From Myceligenerans indicum (GTDB lineage Bacteria > Actinomycetota > Actinomycetes > Actinomycetales > Cellulomonadaceae), in contig NZ_JABBYC010000008.1 of assembly GCF_016742955.1 (NCBI RefSeq), positions 62,001 to 126,000 of the forward strand: DNA of 64,000 nucleotides, read 5' to 3'. Below are positions 41,122 to 48,895 of this stretch, one piece after another. The position numbers were made by a program, and so were the translations under genes. Within the stretch, counting starts at the first letter, position 1. Every line of letters begins with the position of its first letter. A model generated the notes under the pieces. The model saw nothing but the letters and a program-made list of their open reading frames with translations. It was not told the origin of the DNA and made no database searches.

Positions 41122-42233
41122 TGCTCGAAGGCGTCGTCCTGTCGGCCGGCGTGGCCGCGGCCACCGGCGCGGTGGGCGCGCTGGGCGTCTTCGCCGTCGC
41201 CCGGCGGCGTGTCCCGGTGGCGGCCGTGCTGGCACCGCTCGTGGTCGTGGTGTCCGTCGCGGCGGGTGTGTACACGAGCGTGCGCGCCATGTTCCTGTCC
41301 GACAAGGACTCCACCACCGTGCTGCTCCTGCTCGCGTCCGCGATCCCGGTGGCGCTCGGCGTCGGGATGATCCTGGCGGTGCGGATCTGGCGGATCGCCG
41401 CGGAGGCCGCGTCCCTGGCGGCGACCCGGGAGCGGGACCGCGAGATCGAGGCGGGACGCCGGGAGATGGTCGCCTGGGTCTCGCACGACCTGCGCACGCC
41501 GCTCGCGGCGGTACGGGTTCTCGCCGAGGCCCTCGAGGACGGCGTCGGAGACCATGCCGAGACCGTGCGACGCATCCAGGCCGAGAACCACAGGATGTCG
41601 GAGATGGTGGACGATCTCCTCGCCCTGTCACGGCTGCAGTCGCCCGCCCTGGTCCTGCACCGCCAGCCCGTGGACCTCCGTGACCTCGTGTCCGACGCCG
41701 TCGCAGCGGTCCGCCCCCTCGCCGACGCCGGGGCCGTGCGGATGGTCGAGGCCGAAGGCGACGGCGCGGTTGCCGCGGTCGACGCTCGTGAGGTTGCCCG
41801 CGCGCTGGCGAATCTTCTGGTCAACGCTGTCCGCCACACCCCGCGTGGGGGCACGGTGACGGTCATGGCGCGTCCGGCGGCGGGTCGTTCGCAACCCCCG
41901 GACCTGCCGACCGCAGTGGTCACGGTGCAGGACGAGTGCGGCGGGATCCCCGAGGCGAACCTGCTCAGGATGTTCGACGCGGGGTGGCGTGGAACGCGTG
42001 CCAGGACCCCCGAACGAGAGACGGCGGGCAGCCTCGCCTCCGGGCGGACGAGGCCCCCGGAGACCGGTGGGGCCGGCCTCGGGCTGGCGATCGTCCGCGA
42101 GGTCGCCGAGGTGCACGGCGGATCCGCCTCGATCCGCAACGCCGGAAAGGGCTGTGTCGCGGAGCTGCGGCTGCCCATCGTGAACGGGCTGGCGTCCGGG
42201 GCGACGTCGTCGCGGGCGGCCACGGCGCGCTGA
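41109..42233 (+). CDS. Sensor histidine kinase
   Basis: A 374-residue membrane kinase. Three hydrophobic segments (about 10-31, 38-56, 70-93) with only short loops outside suggest sensing in the membrane. A coiled segment leads to the HisKA box MVAWVSHDLRTPLAAVRVLAE (His126). The HATPase domain has the N-box ALANLLVNAVRHTPRGG, G1 DECGGIP and G2 GGAGLGLAIVREVAEVHGG. It phosphorylates the response regulator encoded just upstream. The GTG at 41109 has GGAGG 7 bases before it; an ATG at 41121 in TGATG overlap is the alternative. A Thr/Arg-rich insertion at about 300-320 separates the G1 and G2 boxes. Confidence 0.93.
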   Translation: MDGVMLEGVVLSAGVAAATGAVGALGVFAVARRRVPVAAVLAPLVVVVSVAAGVYTSVRAMFLSDKDSTTVLLLLASAIPVALGVGMILAVRIWRIAAEAASLAATRERDREIEAGRREMVAWVSHDLRTPLAAVRVLAEALEDGVGDHAETVRRIQAENHRMSEMVDDLLALSRLQSPALVLHRQPVDLRDLVSDAVAAVRPLADAGAVRMVEAEGDGAVAAVDAREVARALANLLVNAVRHTPRGGTVTVMARPAAGRSQPPDLPTAVVTVQDECGGIPEANLLRMFDAGWRGTRARTPERETAGSLASGRTRPPETGGAGLGLAIVREVAEVHGGSASIRNAGKGCVAELRLPIVNGLASGATSSRAATAR

Positions 42234-42302
42234 CCCATGACCACGGCACGGACCTCGTTCCCGGGGCCGCGCGCCGCAGCATGAACACCTCGCACGGCGA
42301 AC

Positions 42303-42315
42303 CTCCCGCCGGGAG
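42303..42315 (+). promoter_or_regulatory. Small hairpin over the metP ribosome site
   Basis: CTCCCG and CGGGAG arms around one C, where the right arm contains the GGGAG that would serve as ribosome-binding site for metP. If the arms pair in mRNA, access to the site is reduced. The loop of one base is tight, so the effect may be small. Confidence 0.3.
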
Positions 42316-42327
42316 ATGATCGGGACC

Positions 42328-43920
42328 ATGAGTGCAGAGAATTCACCCGACGCACGGCCACGGGAGGAGTGGACCGGGCAGCTCGGCTTCATCCTGTCGG
42401 CGATCGGGTCAGCGGTCGGTCTGGGAAACATCTGGCGGTTCCCCGGTGTCGCCTACGAGAACGGTGGCGGGGCGTTCCTGGTGCCCTACCTGATCGCCCT
42501 GGTCACCGCGGGCATCCCGATCCTGTATCTCGACTACGCGATCGGGCACAGGTTCCGCGGCTCCTCGCCGCTGGCGCTGCGCCGGATCAGCCGCTGGTTC
42601 GAGACGCTCGGCTGGTTCCAGGTCGCGATCTGCTTCGCGATCGCCGTCTACTACACCGCCGTGATCGCATGGGCGCTGAGCTTCTTCTGGTATTCCTTCG
42701 GCCTGCGCTGGGGCGATGACACGACGACGTTCTTCCTCGTCGACTACCTGCGGGTGGCTGACGTGGGGGGTGCGGACCCCTGGTTCACGCTCGACTTCGT
42801 CCCGGCGGTCCTGATCCCGCTCGTGCTGGTGTGGGTGGTGACGATCGTCATCCTGTCGGCGGGTGTCGCGGGTGGCTTGCAGCGGGTGAACGTCCTGTTC
42901 ATGCCGCTGCTTCTGGTCGCGTTCGGGGTACTGGTGATCCGCGCCCTGACCCTCCCCGGCGCCGCGGACGGGCTGAACGCCTTGTTCACGCCGGACTGGA
43001 GCTCGCTCCGGGACGCGAACGTGTGGATCGCCGCCTACGGACAGATCTTCTTCTCCCTGTCGATCGCCTTCGGGATCATGATCACGTACGCCTCCTACCG
43101 CAGGCGCCGCGCGAATCTCACCTCGCCGGGCCTGGTCGTGGCGTTCGCGAACTCCGGGTTCGAACTCTTCGCCGGCATCGGCGTGTTCGCCGCCCTCGGA
43201 TTCCTCGCCGGCCGGCAGGGCGTCGCGTTCGGGGAGCTCGAAGGGATCTCGGGCCCGATCCTGTCGTTCGTGACGTTCCCCGCGCTGGTCTCCGAGATGC
43301 CCGCCGGGACGCTGTTCGGTGCGCTGTTCTTCGGGTCGCTGGTGATGGCCGGATTCACGTCGCTCGTCTCGATCCTGCAGGTCGTCTCGGCCGCGTTCCA
43401 GGAGAAGCTGGCGATCTCACGACGCCGTGCGGCGCTGGTGATCGGCGGCGTCGCGGGGGTGCTGTCCGTCCTGGGCTTCTCGACCACCACGGGCCTGATC
43501 GCACTCGACACCCTGGACAACTGGGCCAACAACATCGGAATCGTGTCCTCGGCGGTCCTCCTGTGCGTGCTGGTCGTCTGGGTGGGGCGGCGCGGCGCGG
43601 AGCTGCGCTTCCACCTGAACTCCGTCTCGACGCTGCAGATCGGGGGCTGGTGGACCTTCTGCGTGGGGGTGCTGGCTCCGGTCGTGCTGGGCTGGATGCT
43701 CGTGTCGCGCGTTCGCACGCTGCTCGTCGAGGGGTACGGGGGCTATGCGCCCTGGTATCTCGGCGTCATGGGCTGGGGTGCGATCGCCGCGTTCGTGGTC
43801 TTCGCGGTGCTGCTCACGCTCACGCCCTGGAGATTCCCGGTGGGGGACCACACACCCTGGCCGCGGTACGACAAGTTCGTCGCCCCGCAGCCGCGCGAGA
43901 GGAAGGAGACTCCGGCATGA
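42328..43920 (+). CDS. metP: Methionine/alanine NSS symporter large subunit MetP
   Basis: A 530-residue sodium-dependent transporter of the neurotransmitter:sodium symporter family with about 12 helices. The family start WTGQLGFILSAIGSAVGLGNIWRFPGVAYENGGGAF forms helix 1 with its unwound substrate site, and GMITYASYRRR, FAGIGVF and FGSLVMAGFTSLVSILQ follow. It imports methionine (and alanine) with Na+. The small gene metS follows with an ATGA overlap, a pairing known for MetPS in Corynebacterium. ATG 42328 has GGGAG 12 bases upstream; an ATG at 42316 is also possible. Upstream genes encode a two-component system. Confidence 0.92.
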   Translation: MSAENSPDARPREEWTGQLGFILSAIGSAVGLGNIWRFPGVAYENGGGAFLVPYLIALVTAGIPILYLDYAIGHRFRGSSPLALRRISRWFETLGWFQVAICFAIAVYYTAVIAWALSFFWYSFGLRWGDDTTTFFLVDYLRVADVGGADPWFTLDFVPAVLIPLVLVWVVTIVILSAGVAGGLQRVNVLFMPLLLVAFGVLVIRALTLPGAADGLNALFTPDWSSLRDANVWIAAYGQIFFSLSIAFGIMITYASYRRRRANLTSPGLVVAFANSGFELFAGIGVFAALGFLAGRQGVAFGELEGISGPILSFVTFPALVSEMPAGTLFGALFFGSLVMAGFTSLVSILQVVSAAFQEKLAISRRRAALVIGGVAGVLSVLGFSTTTGLIALDTLDNWANNIGIVSSAVLLCVLVVWVGRRGAELRFHLNSVSTLQIGGWWTFCVGVLAPVVLGWMLVSRVRTLLVEGYGGYAPWYLGVMGWGAIAAFVVFAVLLTLTPWRFPVGDHTPWPRYDKFVAPQPRERKETPA

Positions 43921-44063
43921 ACGCGAGTGCGATCGTCCTGATGGTGGTCTCGCTGCTGCTCGTCTGGGGCGGGCTGGCCGTGAGCATCGTGATGCTCGTT
44001 GCCCGGCCGGAACGCCCGGACTGGCCCGAGGGCTGGGACCACGACGACGCCACGAAGGACTGA
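43917..44063 (+). CDS. metS: Small subunit MetS of the methionine/alanine importer
   Basis: A 48-residue single-helix protein (NASAIVLMVVSLLLVWGGLAVSIVMLV) ending in a short charged tail (ARPERPDWPEGWDHDD), typical of MetS. It is needed for MetP activity in Corynebacterium. The ATG overlaps the metP TGA by four bases. A strong terminator follows. Confidence 0.9.
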   Translation: MNASAIVLMVVSLLLVWGGLAVSIVMLVARPERPDWPEGWDHDDATKD

Positions 44064-44105
44064 CCTGCTCCGACGCGCCTGAGTGGTCCGACGGTGCGTC
44101 GCGTG

Positions 44106-44148
44106 CGGCCGCACGGAACCCTGGCCGGCCCCGGGTTCCGTGCGGCCG
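44106..44148. terminator. Bidirectional terminator between metS and the flavin oxidase gene
   Basis: A perfect 16-bp stem (CGGCCGCACGGAACCC and its complement) with an 11-base loop in the 89-base convergent gap. Confidence 0.85.
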
Positions 44149-44152
44149 TCGG

Positions 44153-45469
44153 CTATGCCGGGAGAATGTCGTCGAGGTAGCCCCCGCGGAACTTGCCCCG
44201 CGGGTCCAGGCGGTTCGCCAGGGCGGCGAAGTCCGCGAAGCGCGGGAACATCGCCGCGACCTCGCCCGGCGTCGCCACGAAGATCTTGCCCCAGTGCGGG
44301 CGGGCACCCAGTGGGAGCAGCGCCGCCTCCAGGTCGCGCAGCACGGTCCGGACGGCGTCGATGTCCGGCCGCCACGTGAAGTGCAGGGCGAGGGTGTCGC
44401 CGTCGAACGGACTGAGCCACAGATCGTCGCCCGCGACGGTACGGATCTCGCCGGCGAGCAGCAGCGGCGCGACCGTGCGGCCGAGCCCGCGGACCGCCCT
44501 GATGGCCTCGGCGGCGTGTTCGCGCGGCACCAGGTACTCGGACTGGAGCTCGGCGCCGGTCGAGGGCGTGTGTTCCGCACGGAAGTGCGGAAGACGCTGG
44601 TGCGCCGGTCCGGGCACGCCGCCCTGGACGGTGCTGGCGGCGGGGTCCTCGCCGGCCAGCGGATGCATGGGGCCCGGGGCGTCCCGCGCGCCCAGGCCGA
44701 GCAGGAGGTCCCGCGCGGACCGGCGTGCCTGGCCACCGTCGCCGCTCCCGGTGTCCCGCGAGGAGCTGCCGTCCGCCCGGGACTTCAGCCACACCTGCGA
44801 GACCGAGTCCTCACCCCAGCGGGTGAAGGCGCTGACCGAGTACGCCGAGCCGGTGATCGTGTCCAGTTCGGCGAGCAGGGCATCCCAGGGCAGGTCGACG
44901 ACGACATCCTGACGGACCTCGAACGCGGGATCGGTGGCCGTCTCGACCCGCGTCACGACGCCGAGCGCCCCGAGAGCGACGACCGCGCCCGGGAAATCGG
45001 CGTCGCCGCGACGCAGCGTGCGCGACGCACCGTCAGCGGTGACGAGCTCCAGCCCGACGACGTCGCTCGCGAGGCACCCGTTCGTGTCACCCGATCCATG
45101 GGTCGCGGTGGCGACCGCGCCCGCCAGGGAGATGTGCGGCAGCGATGCCATCGTCCGCAGTGCCCTGCCCTGTTCCAGCAGCGCGTCTCCGGCCTGGCCG
45201 TACAGCAACCCGGCCCGCAGCGACGCGACACCCGTGACGGGGTCGACGACGACGGCCGGGCGGCCGTCGTCGTAGGCGTCAAGCAGGACGTGGGTACCGG
45301 TCGTGTCCGCGACATCGCAGAAGGAGTGCCGAGAGCCCAGTGCCTTGACCCGGCCGGAACCCCCGATGATCTCGGCGAGCTCGTCCGGAGTCCCCGGCCG
45401 GGCGACCGCGCTCGCCGAATAGGTGAGGTTGCCTGCCCAGTTCACACTGACGTCGTTGCGCACAGCCAC
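44153..45469 (-). CDS. FAD-linked oxidase, alditol oxidase-like (AldO family)
   Basis: A 438-residue flavoprotein of the VAO family. The N-terminal FAD domain has NWAGNLTYSA and LGSRHSFCD, in which His48 matches the histidine that binds FAD covalently in AldO. ISLAGAVATATHGSG and GALGVVTRVE are also present. The C-terminal domain has EYLVPREHAAEAIRAVRGLG, EIRTVAGDDLWLSPF and RPHWGKIF, which hold the substrate-site Arg and Lys of alditol oxidases. It should oxidise polyols (xylitol, sorbitol) to aldoses with H2O2 release. Arabinono/gulonolactone oxidase is the alternative. The start is GTG 45469 (or 45463); no strong ribosome site. A Ser/Gly-rich insertion lies near 230-250. Confidence 0.85.
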   Translation of the reverse strand: MAVRNDVSVNWAGNLTYSASAVARPGTPDELAEIIGGSGRVKALGSRHSFCDVADTTGTHVLLDAYDDGRPAVVVDPVTGVASLRAGLLYGQAGDALLEQGRALRTMASLPHISLAGAVATATHGSGDTNGCLASDVVGLELVTADGASRTLRRGDADFPGAVVALGALGVVTRVETATDPAFEVRQDVVVDLPWDALLAELDTITGSAYSVSAFTRWGEDSVSQVWLKSRADGSSSRDTGSGDGGQARRSARDLLLGLGARDAPGPMHPLAGEDPAASTVQGGVPGPAHQRLPHFRAEHTPSTGAELQSEYLVPREHAAEAIRAVRGLGRTVAPLLLAGEIRTVAGDDLWLSPFDGDTLALHFTWRPDIDAVRTVLRDLEAALLPLGARPHWGKIFVATPGEVAAMFPRFADFAALANRLDPRGKFRGGYLDDILPA

Positions 45470-45520
45470 AGGGTGCCACGCTACGAGGCGCCGACCGGAA
45501 TCGGTCTCATCGCCGGGTGG

Positions 45521-45895
45521 TCAGGCGGTCGCCTTCTCCTCCATTCGCAGGCGCTCCGGGACTCCGACCATGTCGAGGACTCGTGTGACCTCGGCCGATG
45601 GATCGCGCAGGGTCACCGTCGAACCTGTCTCCTCCCCAAGCACGAAGACCTGGAGGATGAACGCGATCCCGGAGGAGTCGATGAACGAGACGTCTCGGGC
45701 GTCGACGACGACCGGTGCCGGGTCGGGCCGGGAGGCGAGGGAGGCCATCGCCTGGCTGGCCGCTTCCCGGAGCTGAGCGTCGACCTCGCCCCACAGGGTC
45801 AGGATCGATCCCTCGTACACGTGCCGGCAGGCGATCCCCGATCCGGGGCGTCCGGACTCTGTTGACGGGTCGGAAGAGCTCGGGAGAGAGTCCAT
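45521..45895 (-). CDS. STAS-domain anti-sigma factor antagonist
   Basis: A 124-residue STAS protein (RsbV/SpoIIAA type). Residues 20-115 form the fold: HVYEGSILTLWGEVD, VVVDARDVSFIDSSGIAFILQ with the phosphorylatable Ser in DSSG, and DPSAEVTRVLDMVG. Dephosphorylated STAS proteins release sigma factors from anti-sigma kinases; its partner kinase is not in this window. The start may be ATG 45895 or GTG 45907. A Ser/Pro-rich N-tail of about 20 residues precedes the domain. Confidence 0.9.
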   Translation of the reverse strand: MDSLPSSSDPSTESGRPGSGIACRHVYEGSILTLWGEVDAQLREAASQAMASLASRPDPAPVVVDARDVSFIDSSGIAFILQVFVLGEETGSTVTLRDPSAEVTRVLDMVGVPERLRMEEKATA

Positions 45896-45907
45896 GTCTT
45901 CGTACAC

Positions 45908-46372
45908 TCCGTTGTCAGTGCTTCGACCATTATTTGACGTGCCCTTGGCGCATTGCCACTTCGCTGTGACGCACCGGGCCCGGAATTCGACTGGTTCGAG
46001 TCTTCACCCATCGGACCAAAGAGTCCAGTCCTGACCCGTTAAGTTCACGTTGCGCGAAGTCAAGATCACGTGACGCCACCTCAACGAGCCGCAGGAGGCG
46101 CCGGTTCCACTGTCGCCCTGCTCGCCAATTTCCTCATGAATGCTCCGAATTTTGGTCAAGTTCTCACTCGTTGCATCTGTCCACCCATACTGCGGCGCGG
46201 GGGATGAGCTGCCGCTGGTCAACGAGGTCGCCCACGCGGCGGCCGGGGGGGGCGACGCCGGGCACTGTAGTACCCGGACATGAATCCCCGGTTTCCGTCT
46301 GCTGACGCCTCGCTTCCGGGCCGCTGCGCGGAGGCTCGTCCCGGACACCACCTCCTTGCTCGAGAAGGACCC
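45908..46372. other. 465-base region without a supported gene
   Basis: More AT-rich than its surroundings (46010-46190), with TCACGTGA (46066-46073) as an 8-base palindrome. It must hold the STAS promoter and the end of the carboxypeptidase transcript. Possible readings of up to 115 residues are found on both strands but lack codon bias or a ribosome site. I see no RNA gene. Confidence 0.5.
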
Positions 46373-48646
46373 TCAGGCCTCGCGATCCCCGTCCTCGGGG
46401 TCGTCCTCGTCGGGCTCGTCCTCGTCCCGCCGCCGTACGAGCGCCGAGGCCGCGACCGTGCCGACGACGCCGGTCAGCGCGTCGGTCTGCCCCGACGACC
46501 CGTCCGGAGAGTCGGACGACGGCGTGGACTCCGCCTCGGGGTCGTCGCCCGAAGCGGGGTCGTCCGAGTCGCAGTCCGACGGCTCCGAGTCGTCCGTCCC
46601 GCCGGCCGGCTCCTCGACCGAGTCGCCGTCCGTCACACCGTCGGTCGAACCGGGGTCGTCCGCAGACTCGGAACAGGCCGCGTTCGAGTCCCCATCTGTC
46701 TCGCTACCCGTCTCGGCCGACTGGTCCGGCTCACCCGACCCGCTCGGTTCTGGCGACGGAGTCGGGTCATCGCTCGGGGACGGCGACGGAGTCGGAGTGG
46801 GGTCACCGCTGGGCGACGGGCTCGGCGTCGGATCGCCACTCGGGGACGGCGACGGCGACGGCTCGCTCGGGGACGGAGTCGGAGTCGGAGTCGGGTCATC
46901 GCTCGGGGACGGCGACGGAGTCGGAGTGGGGTCACCGCTGGGCGACGGGCTCGGCGTCGGCTCACCGCTCGGCGAGGGGCTCGGCGTCGGCTCACCGCTC
47001 GGCGACGGGCTCGGCTTGGGTGTCGGCCGGGGCGGCTTGGACGACGGCACCGATCCGTCCCCCGGGTCCTTGCTCGGGTCGTTCGACCCGCCGGACGTGC
47101 CGCCGCCGTTCGGCTTCTTGGCCGGGGTCACCGCGGGTCCGTCGCCGGGCTTCGCCTTCGTCGGCGGCCGGTAGCGCGGATCGTCCTCGGAGCTGACGTC
47201 CGAAATGCCCACGGCCCGATTCGGGATGGCCCCCGCCGCGAAGAACTCGAAGTGCCACGGCTCGGGCTTCGACCCGTTGAGCCGGGCCCAGGCCGGGTTG
47301 TCCCAGCCGTAGTCCGGGCCGTGGACGCGGAGCCAGGCATACTCGGCGCTGCGGCCCGAGCTGATCGGCACGCCGAGGTCGACCGCGATCCCCCAGCCGT
47401 GGTTCGAGGTGCCGGGGATCGCCGCCAGGGTCGGCTTGCTCGCGCGAAGTCTCACCTGGGACTCGAGTGTCCGGTAGGAGTCCGTCATGGGGATGCTCCG
47501 GCCGAACCGCTTCTCGTACTCCGCGTTCAGTGCGGTGAGGCGCTCGGCCGCGTCGCAGCGCAGCCGATGTCCTGGCGCGAACGTCAGCGGGCACAGGACA
47601 TCGACCGGAATGCGGCCGTTCGCGAAGCCTGCCGTGGAGAGGCTGAAGGCATCAACGATCGAGACCAGGTTCTCCCGCAGGCGCGGATCGGCGGAGTCGG
47701 CCACCTCTCCGGGGCCGGCGGCCGGGATCGGGGCGACGACGAGCGCATCCGTGGTGGTGGGGTCCATGAGCCGCGCGAGCCGCTGCGCCGCGACCACGAG
47801 GTCCTCGTGAGTCACCAGCACGTCGTGGTCGTGAGCCTCCGCCTCACCGCGGCCCGAGTCGTCCGCGCCCAGGTCGTCGACCGGGTTGGCGCCCAGGCCG
47901 AAAACGCGCGAGACCTCGGTCACCGTCCCGGCGTCCCCGTCGCCGCCCTTCTGGTCCTCACCCGGCGCCTCGTCGCCCCGCTCCGAGTCGGGCTTCTCTG
48001 AGTCGGGCTTCTCGGTGTCAGGCTTCTCGGAGTCCGCCGGCTCATGCTCCGCGTCGCTCTCGTCCGCGTCGCTCTCGTCCGCGCGACCGGCCTCTTCGCC
48101 GACCACCGCGGGAAGATCACTCCCACCCGCGGCCGGGCCGACCACGGACCCGTCGCGCGGATCCAGCACACCCGACGCGGCGCGGATCGCCTCCTGCTGC
48201 CCCCGATAGGTGATGTACAGCATGCCGAGCTCGGCGGCGGCCTGCGCGACCTGCGGGTCCATCGACGCACCCTGCTGAACGGCGAGTTCGTGCGCACGCT
48301 CGAGAACTCCCAGAACCTGGTCGACGGTGACGCTGTCGCTCGAGAAGTCGGCCGGGGACGCGGCGTAGGGGCGCAAGGGCGCGTCCGCATAGCCGATGCC
48401 TCCGCCCTGAGGCAGGCTTCCGCCCGAACCGAACAGCACGGCGGCCGCGACGGCCGCTCCGGTCACCGTCGCCGCGATCCGCCGCGCGCCGCGTCGATGC
48501 GTGCGCAGGAAGGCAGCTCCCGGCAGCCGGGACCGCCACGGCAGCGCCCTCGGTCCGAGCGTCGCGGCCCCGGGCAACGCATCGTCCGCCGCCTCATCGG
48601 CACCGTCCGCGCGTTTCCGCGGAGAGGAATCGCTCGGGCCGCTCAT
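46373..48646 (-). CDS. M15B D-alanyl-D-alanine carboxypeptidase with Pro/Ser/Thr-rich tail
   Basis: A 757-residue cell-wall enzyme. A cytoplasmic N-tail of about 50 residues leads to one membrane helix (about 52-77, [22 protein letters not shown]). Then follow a helical region with an acidic Glu/Asp/Ser/Lys repeat (190-240) and a VanY-type domain (about 350-470): [13 protein letters not shown], zinc ligands His416 and Asp423 ([12 protein letters not shown]) and His465 (EPWHFEF). From about 520 a Pro/Ser/Thr tail with repeated [10 protein letters not shown] blocks extends over 90 residues, then an acidic C-terminus with a short hydrophobic end. It would trim D-Ala-D-Ala from peptidoglycan; the tail probably spans the wall. 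ATG 48646 has GGGGGAG upstream. Confidence 0.9.
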   Translation of the reverse strand: MSGPSDSSPRKRADGADEAADDALPGAATLGPRALPWRSRLPGAAFLRTHRRGARRIAATVTGAAVAAAVLFGSGGSLPQGGGIGYADAPLRPYAASPADFSSDSVTVDQVLGVLERAHELAVQQGASMDPQVAQAAAELGMLYITYRGQQEAIRAASGVLDPRDGSVVGPAAGGSDLPAVVGEEAGRADESDADESDAEHEPADSEKPDTEKPDSEKPDSERGDEAPGEDQKGGDGDAGTVTEVSRVFGLGANPVDDLGADDSGRGEAEAHDHDVLVTHEDLVVAAQRLARLMDPTTTDALVVAPIPAAGPGEVADSADPRLRENLVSIVDAFSLSTAGFANGRIPVDVLCPLTFAPGHRLRCDAAERLTALNAEYEKRFGRSIPMTDSYRTLESQVRLRASKPTLAAIPGTSNHGWGIAVDLGVPISSGRSAEYAWLRVHGPDYGWDNPAWARLNGSKPEPWHFEFFAAGAIPNRAVGISDVSSEDDPRYRPPTKAKPGDGPAVTPAKKPNGGGTSGGSNDPSKDPGDGSVPSSKPPRPTPKPSPSPSGEPTPSPSPSGEPTPSPSPSGDPTPTPSPSPSDDPTPTPTPSPSEPSPSPSPSGDPTPSPSPSGDPTPTPSPSPSDDPTPSPEPSGSGEPDQSAETGSETDGDSNAACSESADDPGSTDGVTDGDSVEEPAGGTDDSEPSDCDSDDPASGDDPEAESTPSSDSPDGSSGQTDALTGVVGTVAASALVRRRDEDEPDEDDPEDGDREA
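46770..47020. repeat. Tandem repeats encoding the Pro/Ser/Thr tail
   Basis: Repeats of about 12-36 bases rich in GGCGACGG and GAGTCGG (plus strand) encode the [10 protein letters not shown] tail of the carboxypeptidase. Likely length-variable between strains. Confidence 0.8.
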
Positions 48647-48895
48647 GGACACTCCCCCTCGGTCGATGGGTTGCAGGGCCGACTCCGTCGCCACCCCAAC
48701 CTCGGTACTGCGCCGTCGCATCCTTGCACATCGCTGACACCGGCCGGCGTGCCGTGAGCTGCACCCTCCGGACGACATCGTGTCCTGCTCGGATCGAGCG
48801 CCGTGAACGCCCTCCTCGTGACGATCGTGTCATCGTCGGCCAGGCTGATCAAGGCATGGACCACCCACGGGTGATAACGGACACCTCGGGACACA

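Noticed and set aside
43917..44063. metS considered as a spurious short frame
   Set aside because: Kept instead: ATGA overlap, single helix and the conserved metP-metS pairing support it.
45985..46010. GGTTCGAGTC resembling a tRNA T-loop
   Set aside because: No acceptor, D or anticodon stems can be drawn around it.
46137..46208. Very short plus-strand reading (23 codons) starting in the AT-rich gap
   Set aside because: No ribosome site, no codon bias and no recognisable feature.
46280..48001. Plus-strand frame of 573 codons opposite the M15 carboxypeptidase
   Set aside because: Arg-rich, no domains, antisense to a gene with intact zinc ligands.
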